Source of the DNA: Candidatus Heimdallarchaeota archaeon
GTDB lineage: Archaea; Asgardarchaeota; Heimdallarchaeia; Heimdallarchaeales; Kariarchaeaceae
NCBI GenBank assembly: GCA_030149205.1
Contig: JASBSB010000006.1
Span: 434,001-498,000, forward strand
Length of the DNA: 64,000 nucleotides
Direction: 5' to 3'
Within the stretch, counting starts at the first letter, position 1. Every line of letters starts with the position of its first letter. A program made the position numbers and the translations under genes. The notes under the pieces were generated by a model, which was not told the DNA's origin, did no database searches, and worked only from the letters and a program-made list of their open reading frames with translations. Positions 46,071 through 53,369 of the stretch are shown piece by piece.

Positions 46071-46442
46071 TCACCTTAACATTGATTTGAAATCAGATTC
46101 AAATGTTGACAATACTTGAACCAGATCATTCTGCATCTGTTTCATTAGATCCCAGCTTGATTCTGAGGGATATATTGTTTTTCTGACTCGATTGTTTTCG
46201 ATTTCGTTTTTAATTTTTACAAATCCCTGTTCTTCAAGTCTATTTATCGCAGAATAGATGGTGGGGAGAGGAGGAGTGTACTCTCCCCAATGGTTATGTA
46301 ACTGCTTATAAACAAAATAAGCATGTGGTTTTTCAGGTGAGAATGATGCAAGATACAATATTGCAAGCTCCACTAAAGCACCCCTTAGTCTTCCATTCCA
46401 AGACGTGAGATAGGATTGCACCTGTTCATCATTCTCACCCAT
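46071..46442 (-). CDS. PadR-family transcriptional repressor
   Basis: This 123-residue protein has a winged helix: RGALVELAILYLASFSPEKPHAYFVYKQLHNHWGEYTPPLPTIYSAINRLEEQGFVKI, with the PadR hallmark of a Tyr-rich wing helix and PTIYSAINRLEE recognition helix. A C-terminal dimerisation helix ends QVLSTFESDFKSMLR. It heads the operon with the HAAS-domain membrane protein. A perfect 12-base inverted repeat lies 38 bases upstream of its start (46481-46515), the obvious autoregulatory operator. Confidence 0.92.
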   Translation of the reverse strand: MGENDEQVQSYLTSWNGRLRGALVELAILYLASFSPEKPHAYFVYKQLHNHWGEYTPPLPTIYSAINRLEEQGFVKIKNEIENNRVRKTIYPSESSWDLMKQMQNDLVQVLSTFESDFKSMLR

Positions 46443-46480
46443 GAATCAATAATTATATTCACATATTTAAATATTATATA

Positions 46481-46515
46481 TATCATAATATACAAATGAG
46501 CAATATATTATGATA
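46481..46515. promoter_or_regulatory. perfect 12-base inverted repeat, PadR operator candidate
   Basis: TATCATAATATA (46481-46492) and TATATTATGATA (46504-46515) are exact reverse complements around an 11-base spacer. The site lies just upstream of the padR start (46442) over TATA-like sequence, so a bound PadR dimer would block the promoter. The core ATCATA/TATGAT arms are not explained by AT content alone. Confidence 0.65.
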
Positions 46516-46665
46516 TAGCTAATTACTTTCTCTTTTAATTTATAGACTATTTGGCTAAACAACCTGGGCTGAACGGAGAAAATATCCGTAATTAGACAAA
46601 ATATTTAAGTTCAAAGAGGATGGAAATGATTTAGCTGTCATTTAAGAATAACAGCAATAAATAAC

Positions 46666-46783
46666 GGACGGGTAGTCTAGCTTGGTATGATGCTGGGTTT
46701 GGGTAACAAATCAAAACACCCAGTGGTCGGGGGTTCGAAACAAAGAGAACTGGCTTCTTTTTGAGAAATTCCCTCTCCGTCCA
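46666..46783 (+). tRNA. tRNA-Pro(TGG) with two introns
   Basis: Acceptor GGACGGG pairs with TCCGTCC (one G-T), discriminator A at 46783. The D arm is normal (loop AGCTTGGTA). The anticodon stem CTGGG/CCCAG is perfect with loop TTTGGG...A, giving anticodon TGG and G37. A 14-base intron lies at 37/38 (46704-46717). The T stem GGGGG/CCCTC encloses TTCGA...TT with a second intron of about 30 bases (46739-46768) that can pair AAAGA with TCTTT. Removing both leaves 74 bases. Confidence 0.92.
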
Positions 46784-46814
46784 TAAATTTTCTTTTTTAA
46801 TATACCTTCTGAAT

Positions 46815-46994
46815 TTAATACGATGTTGCTTCTACTTTTTGTTCGCTTGAATTAGGAACCCAAAGTTCATCTTTTAAAAGATCTCGAATTGCTACACGGA
46901 TAGCTTCAGATCGTGTTGGATACTTCTGTTGTCTGACAAGTTCGTCAAGACCATAAAGAAATTCATTGGGCAAATACACTGTTACAAGTTTCAT
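46815..46994 (-). CDS. ribbon-helix-helix (CopG-type) DNA-binding protein
   Basis: This protein of about 59 residues is a single RHH domain: beta strand MKLVTVYLPNEFLYGL, helix DELVRQQKYPTRSEAIRVAIRDLLKDEL with the conserved SRSEAI-like PTRSEAIR. Such proteins bind as dimers through the N-terminal strand. ATG 46994 is chosen; a longer frame from 47012 would add six residues before the strand. No toxin gene is adjacent, so it is probably a free-standing regulator. Located between tRNA-Pro and the zinc-ribbon gene. Confidence 0.85.
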   Translation of the reverse strand: MKLVTVYLPNEFLYGLDELVRQQKYPTRSEAIRVAIRDLLKDELWVPNSSEQKVEATSY

Positions 46995-47069
46995 AAAATA
47001 ACTCCTAAGCACTAAAAGTGGAATTAATTATTAAAGTTGGGGGAATACTAAAGTAATATTATGGTAATT

Positions 47070-47780
47070 TCACACATATTTTTGTACAAACGCAGCAATT
47101 GATTGATCATTATCATCTAAATATGTCCTTAGGATGTTTTTGACCTTTTCTGTATCACTGAAGAGGTTATTGTCTAAGATATATCCTAAGACCTTTACGA
47201 CCTGCATTTGAACTTTATCAACCTGATTTGTTCCCAAAACCTCCAATGTATGAATTGTTTGATCTATCTGATCTGGACTCAGGGCATTCTTGTTCTTAAG
47301 CCAATTCAAGGGATCTTTTCCAAACAGAGCTTCTTGAATGAAAGCAGTTGACCAGGATGCAACCACCCTCTGCTGTAGTTCAGGTGATTTCATTTCTTCA
47401 TCTGAGTAAACCTCCTCTGTAACCTCTTCAAGGCTTTCTGGGGCTTCAGATGGTTTTAAAACCTCAGAGTTTATATCAGTATCTCCTATGGTGTTAATTG
47501 ACCCCTGCTCTTTTCCTTCCTCAAGGAAGTCATCCATCCATACAGGTCGAACTGGGGCTTCAAAATCCACAGCATCACCTACCTGCCTATGAACGGTCGG
47601 AGTCCTGATTTTGACGGATTCATGACATTCCTCACAAAAGAAATAAACCATTGTTTGTCCATGTTCTGTAGTCTCCTTGTGCATCCATTTTACTTGTGGA
47701 GAACCACATTTGTCACAAGAATCAATTTCAACTTCATCCTCAAGTAATCTTCCAAACACATCATCAGACATTGTTTTCAT
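47070..47780 (-). CDS. TFIIS-like zinc-ribbon protein with helical C-terminus
   Basis: This is a 236-residue protein. Residues about 20-62 form a four-Cys zinc ribbon (CDKCGSPQVKWMHKETTEHGQTMVYFFCEECHESV) with the CxxC...CxxC spacing of TFS/TFIIS and RpoM ribbons. The catalytic acidic pair (DE in ADEP of TFIIS) is replaced by HG, so transcript-cleavage activity is unlikely. A linker rich in Glu/Pro (about 65-140) leads to a HEAT-like helical domain (about 150-236). ATG 47780 or 47771 may be the start. A transcription-linked adaptor is possible; unproven. Confidence 0.7.
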   Translation of the reverse strand: MKTMSDDVFGRLLEDEVEIDSCDKCGSPQVKWMHKETTEHGQTMVYFFCEECHESVKIRTPTVHRQVGDAVDFEAPVRPVWMDDFLEEGKEQGSINTIGDTDINSEVLKPSEAPESLEEVTEEVYSDEEMKSPELQQRVVASWSTAFIQEALFGKDPLNWLKNKNALSPDQIDQTIHTLEVLGTNQVDKVQMQVVKVLGYILDNNLFSDTEKVKNILRTYLDDNDQSIAAFVQKYV

Positions 47781-47848
47781 AATAGCTGTTGCCTAAATGA
47801 ATAAAAAGGTAACACATTTCTACATCAATTTCGGATAATTTTCTTCCT

Positions 47849-48952
47849 TCATTCAACATTTGAAAAGTGAATCAAAAAGGGATTTAGAAAATACAAAATA
47901 CGGTTAATATACAGCCCTTCATGGTGGGGAGGACGATTGTTTATTTTTTGTAAATTCATGAGACCAACAATTTCAAGTGCCAAATATCTGTATCTAACAT
48001 TTTTCTGGGTCGCGGCTCCTACAATCGATCTTCTTTCGGAAGAGATTTCTGTGAGAGGAAACACCTTATCAATAATTGATTTTGTGAAGTTTCCCAAATT
48101 GTCCTTAGTTGAGAAACTTAACCAATCTAATAGGTAAATATTAGGAAATAAAATCATTAGAGGTTCATCAATTGGCCTTGAACCTCTGATATTTTTTTTG
48201 TAATGACACACCATTGCTGAATTCATGAACCTCTGATAGTATCCCCCAATAAGTCTCAAAAGCATCGATATCCCTCGAATTCCCTCAGATGCAACTATAT
48301 TTTCTTTTTGATCAGGTAAATTTTTTCCAAATGTCTCCTCAAAAAAATTCGAGACGACATTCTCAATATGAGCACCAGTGACCTCAATAAGTATATTATC
48401 GATTTTATAAAACCAAAAACCTAATATGAGAAGATCAGCCGTCCTCGCAACTAGGGAATCAGGGTCTTTCCCATAAAGTGCTTCAAAAATTTGTTCAAAT
48501 GTATCTGGTGATCGTAACTTCGATTTGTTTTCTGCATGAAGTGAAAGAAACTCATCATATCTATTCTCTAACATTTTCACCCTTTTTTGTAAACCTCTAT
48601 AAACACCAGATTTATATGATTCTGGGTTTTTAAACTTTGAAGAAGAGTACTCTTCCCTACGTATGGTCTCTTGAATGATTAAGTTTTTAGCTTCTTGAAT
48701 TGGAAATCTTGATTTTAGCTTCTGTTGGATAACATATCTTAAAAATTTCTCTGGATCATATCGTAAGAATGAATTTACACCCAGCTTGTCTCTTCCTCTT
48801 AAATGAGACTGAATGGATTTTGTGATGAGCGACCTGAAATTTGATTCTGGGGTTGAATCCGACCTATCAAAAAATTTGTACCAAATGTTAGGGTAATTAT
48901 CAAATTCAATTTCCGGAACCTTAAAAAAACTCAAGTCATCCTCATTGTTCAA
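47849..48952 (-). CDS. unknown 367-residue protein
   Basis: I do not recognise a family. The protein is soluble and basic. It contains helical segments (LRYVIQQKLKSRFPIQEAKNLIIQE, YRGLQKRVKMLENRYDEFLSLHAENKS) and many aromatic residues in the C-terminal half (FPNIYLLDWLSFSTKD, RYLALEIVGLMNLQKI). No transmembrane, P-loop or zinc motif is visible. It starts with TTG 48952, 15 bases after the thioesterase stop in the same direction, so the two are probably cotranscribed. No function can be proposed from sequence. Confidence 0.7.
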   Translation of the reverse strand: MNNEDDLSFFKVPEIEFDNYPNIWYKFFDRSDSTPESNFRSLITKSIQSHLRGRDKLGVNSFLRYDPEKFLRYVIQQKLKSRFPIQEAKNLIIQETIRREEYSSSKFKNPESYKSGVYRGLQKRVKMLENRYDEFLSLHAENKSKLRSPDTFEQIFEALYGKDPDSLVARTADLLILGFWFYKIDNILIEVTGAHIENVVSNFFEETFGKNLPDQKENIVASEGIRGISMLLRLIGGYYQRFMNSAMVCHYKKNIRGSRPIDEPLMILFPNIYLLDWLSFSTKDNLGNFTKSIIDKVFPLTEISSERRSIVGAATQKNVRYRYLALEIVGLMNLQKINNRPPHHEGLYINRILYFLNPFLIHFSNVE

Positions 48953-48967
48953 AAATTAAAACTCCCT

Positions 48968-49459
48968 TTAGGAAATATTTTTCATTCTTTCTGCCCGACG
49001 GATCTTTGCTTGATCGAACCGGTTTTTCTCCTCCGGTGTCTCCGGAATCAATGGAGGGACTGCCATAGGTTTGTTTTGTTTATCCAAAGCTACAAAAGTA
49101 AGATAAGCAGACCCAGTCTGATGTTGAGATCCTGTTGTTAAATTTTCCACATCCACTCTAACTCCTACCTCAAGAGATGTCCGACCAGTGTAATTCACGC
49201 TGGATTTTATAATTAGTAATTCACCCACATGAACTGGATTTAAGAAGCTCATTCTATCAATTGAAGCCGTAACAACCTTTGTTCTACAGTGCCTTAATGC
49301 GACTAACCCAGCTACATTGTCAATGAGATTCAAAATTGCACCCCCATTTATCGACCCTAATTCTAATGTTCCATCCTCACTCCAACTTGGGTTGCTTTGA
49401 CCTGGCATCATTAATTGATAGGTTGTAATTGCAGTTTCACTTGGTGTTTTCCCATCCAT
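48968..49459 (-). CDS. acyl-CoA thioesterase, hotdog fold
   Basis: This 163-residue protein fits the YciA/BACH-like hotdog family: SINGGAILNLIDNVAGLVALRH is the central helix with the conserved N-x-G-G and Asp, followed by VVTASIDRMSFLNPVHVGELL and a TGRTSLEVGVRVDVENL strand. It would hydrolyse acyl-CoA to free fatty acid and CoA. The acyl-CoA dehydrogenase at 53.4-54.6 kb and CoA biosynthesis (CoaBC) nearby fit active CoA-ester metabolism. ATG 49459 is the only good start. Confidence 0.88.
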   Translation of the reverse strand: MDGKTPSETAITTYQLMMPGQSNPSWSEDGTLELGSINGGAILNLIDNVAGLVALRHCRTKVVTASIDRMSFLNPVHVGELLIIKSSVNYTGRTSLEVGVRVDVENLTTGSQHQTGSAYLTFVALDKQNKPMAVPPLIPETPEEKNRFDQAKIRRAERMKNIS

Positions 49460-49571
49460 ATATTGTGATTTTAGCTCTCGTTAAAGAGTGATTCGATATA
49501 AAATAAGACAAGTAATCAAAAGAATTTTTATTTCTAATAAACTTTAAAATTCGGGCTTAAATCAGTTTATA

Positions 49572-50273
49572 ATGTCTGATCTAAGATCAAACTCAGAAAT
49601 TTTTGATGGGGTCCACTGGATAGGGGGAGGATTTGTGAATGGGTATGTCATAGAACAAAATGATCATTTGATCCTCATTGATACACTTTTCAATAAAGCT
49701 GCAAAACAGGTGATGAAATACATCAAGACAGAGTTATCAGATAAGCCAGTTACAGAGGTCTTTCTGACACATCACCACACTGACCACGTTAATGGTTTAC
49801 ATAAAATCTACGAGCGGTATGATCCAAAAATGTACACCTCCCATGAAGATTCAAAATACATCAATGGTTCAGAAAGGCGACCTCCACCAAACATCAAGGC
49901 TTTGTCATGGTTATTTCGAATCATAGACCCATTTATTACTGGGAAACCAGTCCAAAAACTAGATTTAGTTAAAGATAAAGACGTCATTCATGATATTGAG
50001 GTAAATTCTCTCCCAGGACACACCTTAGGATCTTTAGGGTTTAGAAAATCTCAAGCTTTGTTTTTAGGTGATGCTGCAGCAGTAAATAAGAAAGGTGAGC
50101 TAACTCTTCCTACAAAATTGTTTACTGAATCATTAGAACTCTGTAAGCAGTCATTAACCAAATTGAAAAATACTGAATTTTCAATGGTTCTACCTGGACA
50201 TGGGCCACCAATCCTTGAAGATGCAAAAATGAGGTTATCCGATTTACTTGAAAAGATATATAAGGAAATTTAA
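49572..50273 (+). CDS. metallo-beta-lactamase-fold hydrolase
   Basis: This 233-residue protein has the MBL metal motif LTHHHTDHVNGL (HxHxDH), a middle His in SLPGHTLGSLGF, the bridging Asp in LFLGDAAAVNKKG, and a late His in LPGHGPPI. This is the glyoxalase II/lactonase-like group. The substrate cannot be read. Its stop lies two bases from the end of the convergent tRNA-Glu gene, so the transcript would run into the antisense of the tRNA unless it stops promptly. Confidence 0.88.
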   Translation: MSDLRSNSEIFDGVHWIGGGFVNGYVIEQNDHLILIDTLFNKAAKQVMKYIKTELSDKPVTEVFLTHHHTDHVNGLHKIYERYDPKMYTSHEDSKYINGSERRPPPNIKALSWLFRIIDPFITGKPVQKLDLVKDKDVIHDIEVNSLPGHTLGSLGFRKSQALFLGDAAAVNKKGELTLPTKLFTESLELCKQSLTKLKNTEFSMVLPGHGPPILEDAKMRLSDLLEKIYKEI

Positions 50274-50275
50274 AA

Positions 50276-50397
50276 TGACCTAGCCGGGAATTTCATCTCA
50301 GCATTGAGAATTTGAACCCGGGTCGATGAGGTTCTCTATGATGTATAAAACACCATATGAAAGCCCATTAGGATTGACCGAACTACCCCACTAGGCC
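50276..50397 (-). tRNA. tRNA-Glu(TTC) with two introns
   Basis: Acceptor GGCCTAG pairs with CTAGGTC (one G-T), discriminator A. The D loop is long (AGTTCGGTCAA). The anticodon stem ATGGG/CTCAT holds loop CTTTCA...C, anticodon TTC, with a 26-base intron at 37/38 (50332-50357). The T stem CCGGG/CCCGG encloses TTCAA...TT with a second intron of about 21 bases (50291-50311) that contains a perfect CTCA/TGAG hairpin. Removing both leaves 75 bases. Confidence 0.92.
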
Positions 50398-50444
50398 ATT
50401 AGTCATTCTATTGAGAATAGACTTAATTTGAGCTTCTCAACAAG

Positions 50445-50555
50445 AACTTAAAGATTTTGAAGTGTTACACGAAATCTGACAAGTGACTTTTTGCTTAGTT
50501 CAAGCTCAGTAGATATTACACGAAGAAAAATGAAACACTTCAAAACGTTTAAGTT
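50445..50555. repeat. 22-base inverted repeat between tRNA-Glu and tRNA-Val
   Basis: Arms at 50445-50466 and 50534-50555 match in 20 of 22 positions as reverse complements; each includes TTTTGAAGTGTT or its complement. The 67-base interior holds a 9-base direct repeat, TTACACGAA (copies at 50465 and 50517). TTTGAG also recurs in inverted sense outside both arms. There is no ORF. It could be a miniature inverted-repeat element or a stable hairpin RNA. Confidence 0.6.
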
Positions 50556-50585
50556 AGTAAACATCTCAAACAAAATTAGCTAACT

Positions 50586-50658
50586 AGGCGAGTGGTCTAG
50601 GGGTTATGACGCCTCGCTTACACCGAGGAGATCGGGAGTTCGATTCTCCCCTCGCCTA
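50586..50658 (+). tRNA. tRNA-Val(TAC), no intron
   Basis: Seven perfect acceptor pairs (AGGCGAG/CTCGCCT) with discriminator A, D stem GTCT/TGAC, anticodon stem CCTCG/CGAGG with loop CTTACAC, anticodon TAC, and T stem GGGAG/CTCCC with uninterrupted loop TTCGATT. It is the only one of the five tRNA genes here without an intron and is 73 bases long. CCA is not encoded. Confidence 0.95.
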
Positions 50659-50700
50659 TTCAAATTACAAAACTTTTTATTAATTTTAATTGACTTTTAA

Positions 50701-50949
50701 TTAATCGAGATCCTCATGGTGGGAATCGTAACTATCCTTATGACCTGATTCGTAATGCCCAGAATCGTGATGACCTGATTCATAATGATCCCCATCATGG
50801 TGGTTTGTGGAGAATGAATTTCCAATTCTATCCACACTAATGTGTGGCGAGAAGTCTGTGTTTTTCTGAATAGTCATCCCAACTGCGGAGATGAGGGACA
50901 GAGAGATTATTATCCCAAGGACATGAACATACTTCGAGTTACTTACCAT
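50701..50949 (-). CDS. small membrane protein with His/Asp/Glu-rich metal-binding tail
   Basis: This 82-residue protein has one membrane helix (VHVLGIIISLSLISAVGM). Its C-terminal half of about 35 residues carries about eleven His with Asp, Glu, Ser and Gly in loose repeats (GHHDSGHYESGHKDS), built from copies of SGHYE/SGHHD. Such tails bind zinc, nickel or copper. Orientation (tail outside or inside) is not certain. ATG 50949 is chosen over GTG 50970 because the TTTTTATAA box about 25 bases upstream fits a leaderless start. No metal transporter is adjacent; CoaBC lies upstream, 31 bases away. Confidence 0.75.
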   Translation of the reverse strand: MVSNSKYVHVLGIIISLSLISAVGMTIQKNTDFSPHISVDRIGNSFSTNHHDGDHYESGHHDSGHYESGHKDSYDSHHEDLD

Positions 50950-51001
50950 ATTAATGTAAGCTCTAACCACTTATAAAAATGTTACCTTTATCGAGGTAAC
51001 A

Positions 51002-52270
51002 TTATTTTCTTTTAATCAAATTTCTCGTGATAAACAAAAAGATCTCGTATGCAATCATTGATTTAAGCCCTTCCAGCTCTCGGATTTTGCCATCCTTCCG
51101 AATTAAAAGTACATGGTTAGTGTCAGATTCAAATCCAGCTCCTTCGATTGATAAGTCATTGGCAACTGCTAAATCTGCATTCACCTTTTTCATTTTCTCT
51201 TTTGCGCGAGTTATAAGTTCAGTTCGGCTCACACCCCATTCTGCCTTATATACTACTAGGATGGCATCTTCATTAACTTTTTTCACATGATCTGAGATTT
51301 TTTCTGTTGGTTGAAGTTTTAATGAAAGAGATTTATCACTTTTTATCTTTCCCTCTTCTCTTTTTAGTGGAGTGAAATCAGCTACTGCTGCTGATAGAAT
51401 CACTATTGTTTGAGTTGGTGTGGTTATCTGGTCTAGAAGCACATCTAACATCTCCTTTGCACTGACAACTCTCATAGGTTCAAGAATTCTAGGAATTGGA
51501 AGGTTTGTGGGGCCAAGGATTAACGAAACCTTTGCTCCTAGTAACATTGCCTCCAGAGCAAGAGCAACTGCTGTTTTACCGCTTGCTGGGTTTGTGACAA
51601 ACCGAACATTGTCAATGTACTCTCTCGTTGGTCCTCCAGTTATAACCACTTTCTTACCCGAAAGTAACTTGGGCGTTAACAAATTAACCACCTCAAATAC
51701 AACATCATCAATAGGAGGAACCTTTGCTTTACCTTCCTCATAAATTGGGTCGATGATATGAAACCCTCTTGAACGTAGTGTGTCAAGAGAAGTTTGTACT
51801 GCATCTGCATTGACCAGATCTTGATGAGCAACACACATAATTTGAATTGGAACCTTTGCTCCTTGGAGAGAGCTGGCAATTAAGGTCACAGGAGTATCAG
51901 CAATTCCAGAGGCAAGTTTTGCCACAGTGTTAGTTGTGGCTGGAAAAATAAGCATAAGATCAACAGGATTATTCATTACTCCAGAAAATGCTATGTGTTC
52001 CAAAGCACCAGTTATTCGAGTTATTGGCTCAACTCCTGTTGCCCACCACATGAGATCTTTGCCTACCATTGTTAGAGCTGCTTCAGTCATAACCGGAATA
52101 ACCCTAGCACCCCTCCTAATCAATTCTCTTGCTAATGCAGGTGCAAGATAAGAGGCAACACTCCCGGTTATGCCAAATACTATGGTTTTATCTTCCAACC
52201 GATTTGAGATTGAAGAAAGAATCCTTAAGCTTGGATGATTAAAATGGGAGATATAATATTCTCCAGCCAT
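51002..52270 (-). CDS. coaBC: bifunctional phosphopantothenoylcysteine decarboxylase/synthetase
   Basis: This 422-residue protein joins 4-phosphopantothenate to cysteine and decarboxylates the product, two steps of CoA synthesis. The CoaC half (about 20-200) has the flavin fold GITGSVASYLAPALARELIRRG and catalytic His in EHIAFS. The CoaB half (about 205-422) has VVITGGPTREYIDNVRFVTNPASGKTA and LSAAVADFTP. The usual PxMN flavin motif is replaced: the segment reads IMCVAHQD, so the Asn is lost. EEGKAKVPP resembles archaeal CoaC. The start is ATG 52270. Confidence 0.93.
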   Translation of the reverse strand: MAGEYYISHFNHPSLRILSSISNRLEDKTIVFGITGSVASYLAPALARELIRRGARVIPVMTEAALTMVGKDLMWWATGVEPITRITGALEHIAFSGVMNNPVDLMLIFPATTNTVAKLASGIADTPVTLIASSLQGAKVPIQIMCVAHQDLVNADAVQTSLDTLRSRGFHIIDPIYEEGKAKVPPIDDVVFEVVNLLTPKLLSGKKVVITGGPTREYIDNVRFVTNPASGKTAVALALEAMLLGAKVSLILGPTNLPIPRILEPMRVVSAKEMLDVLLDQITTPTQTIVILSAAVADFTPLKREEGKIKSDKSLSLKLQPTEKISDHVKKVNEDAILVVYKAEWGVSRTELITRAKEKMKKVNADLAVANDLSIEGAGFESDTNHVLLIRKDGKIRELEGLKSMIAYEIFLFITRNLIKRK

Positions 52271-52417
52271 AAATTATTATACACTGGCAATTTAAGAATT
52301 TATGGCATTTTTTAGAAGTGAAATTGTAAATTTAATGAAAAATATTTAGATTGTAATTTGAATAGTTAGGATTATTGCAAAAAAGTATTTTTATAAATCA
52401 ATTAAAAATGAAGAATA

Positions 52418-53359
52418 GTGGATTCAGAAAATTCAATTGCTTTCGTAGTCAATCCCAACAGTGGTGGAGGTAGAACTGGAAAGAATTGGGATAAAATGTA
52501 TGCCAGGATTTTGAAACAATTGAGGGCCGATTCAGGATATCAATTAGCAGATGGTATTGGTGCAGGTTATAGAATCACACAGGATCTTATGTTAGAGGGC
52601 TACAATACAATTGTACCAGTTGGGGGAGAAGGAACAGTTAATGAGGTTGTCAATGCAGTAATGAATTATAAAAATTCAAAAGCTACAAAAGTAGGGTTCA
52701 TTGTGGCTGGTACTGTAAATGATTACCAGAGAGTTATGGGATGGCCCAAGACCTTGGAAGATCAAGTAAAGCTAATTGAAGAGGGTACAATCAGGACAAC
52801 ACATTTAACCAAAACAACAGCAGATGAGGTAAGATACGCATTAAATCTTGCGGGGACTGGAATTGGATCGAAAATGGCATACGAGGCCTCAGTGCTGAGG
52901 AAACTGTTATGGTTAAAAGGTTCTCTCCGTTATAATGTGATGGCAGTTAAACATATAATCAAATGGGCTAACTTACCCGTGTCAATCAAAGCAGATGATA
53001 GTCAGATAGAAGGAGATTTATCTCTATTTACTGCGGGTTTCTCAACCCAAGTTGGAGATTTTAAAACTCAACCACATGTTAATCCATTTGGTGATAAAAT
53101 GGGATATTTAATTGCGATGAATTTTTCCAAACTGACAATGATTAAAATGCTTAAAGTCATTAAACAGGGAAAACATCAGGGGTATGATGGGATCAACTTG
53201 GGCTATGCTAAGAAAATACAACTAGAGTTTGAAGAAACACCATATTTTGATGTAGATGGAGAGGTATTTAGCTATAACACGAGAAAAGTCAAAATCGAAC
53301 CAGTCTATGATGCTATTAATATTATCTCATCAAATGGTAAAATTCAGAACACACAATGA
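52418..53359 (+). CDS. diacylglycerol kinase/NAD kinase-superfamily lipid kinase
   Basis: This 313-residue protein has the DAGK catalytic core: FVVNPNSGGGRTGKNWDKM at the start and VPVGGEGTVNEVVNAVM, where the GGDGT of the family has Asp replaced by Glu. A C-terminal beta-sandwich region follows (ADDSQIEGDLSLFTAG, then FDVDGEVFSYNTRKVKIEP). It would phosphorylate a lipid diol, perhaps an archaeal glycerol lipid. The start is GTG 52418, 27 bases after a TTTTTATAAA box, consistent with a leaderless message. It converges with the acyl-CoA dehydrogenase gene. Confidence 0.85.
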   Translation: MDSENSIAFVVNPNSGGGRTGKNWDKMYARILKQLRADSGYQLADGIGAGYRITQDLMLEGYNTIVPVGGEGTVNEVVNAVMNYKNSKATKVGFIVAGTVNDYQRVMGWPKTLEDQVKLIEEGTIRTTHLTKTTADEVRYALNLAGTGIGSKMAYEASVLRKLLWLKGSLRYNVMAVKHIIKWANLPVSIKADDSQIEGDLSLFTAGFSTQVGDFKTQPHVNPFGDKMGYLIAMNFSKLTMIKMLKVIKQGKHQGYDGINLGYAKKIQLEFEETPYFDVDGEVFSYNTRKVKIEPVYDAINIISSNGKIQNTQ

Positions 53360-53369
53360 CAAACTAAGT

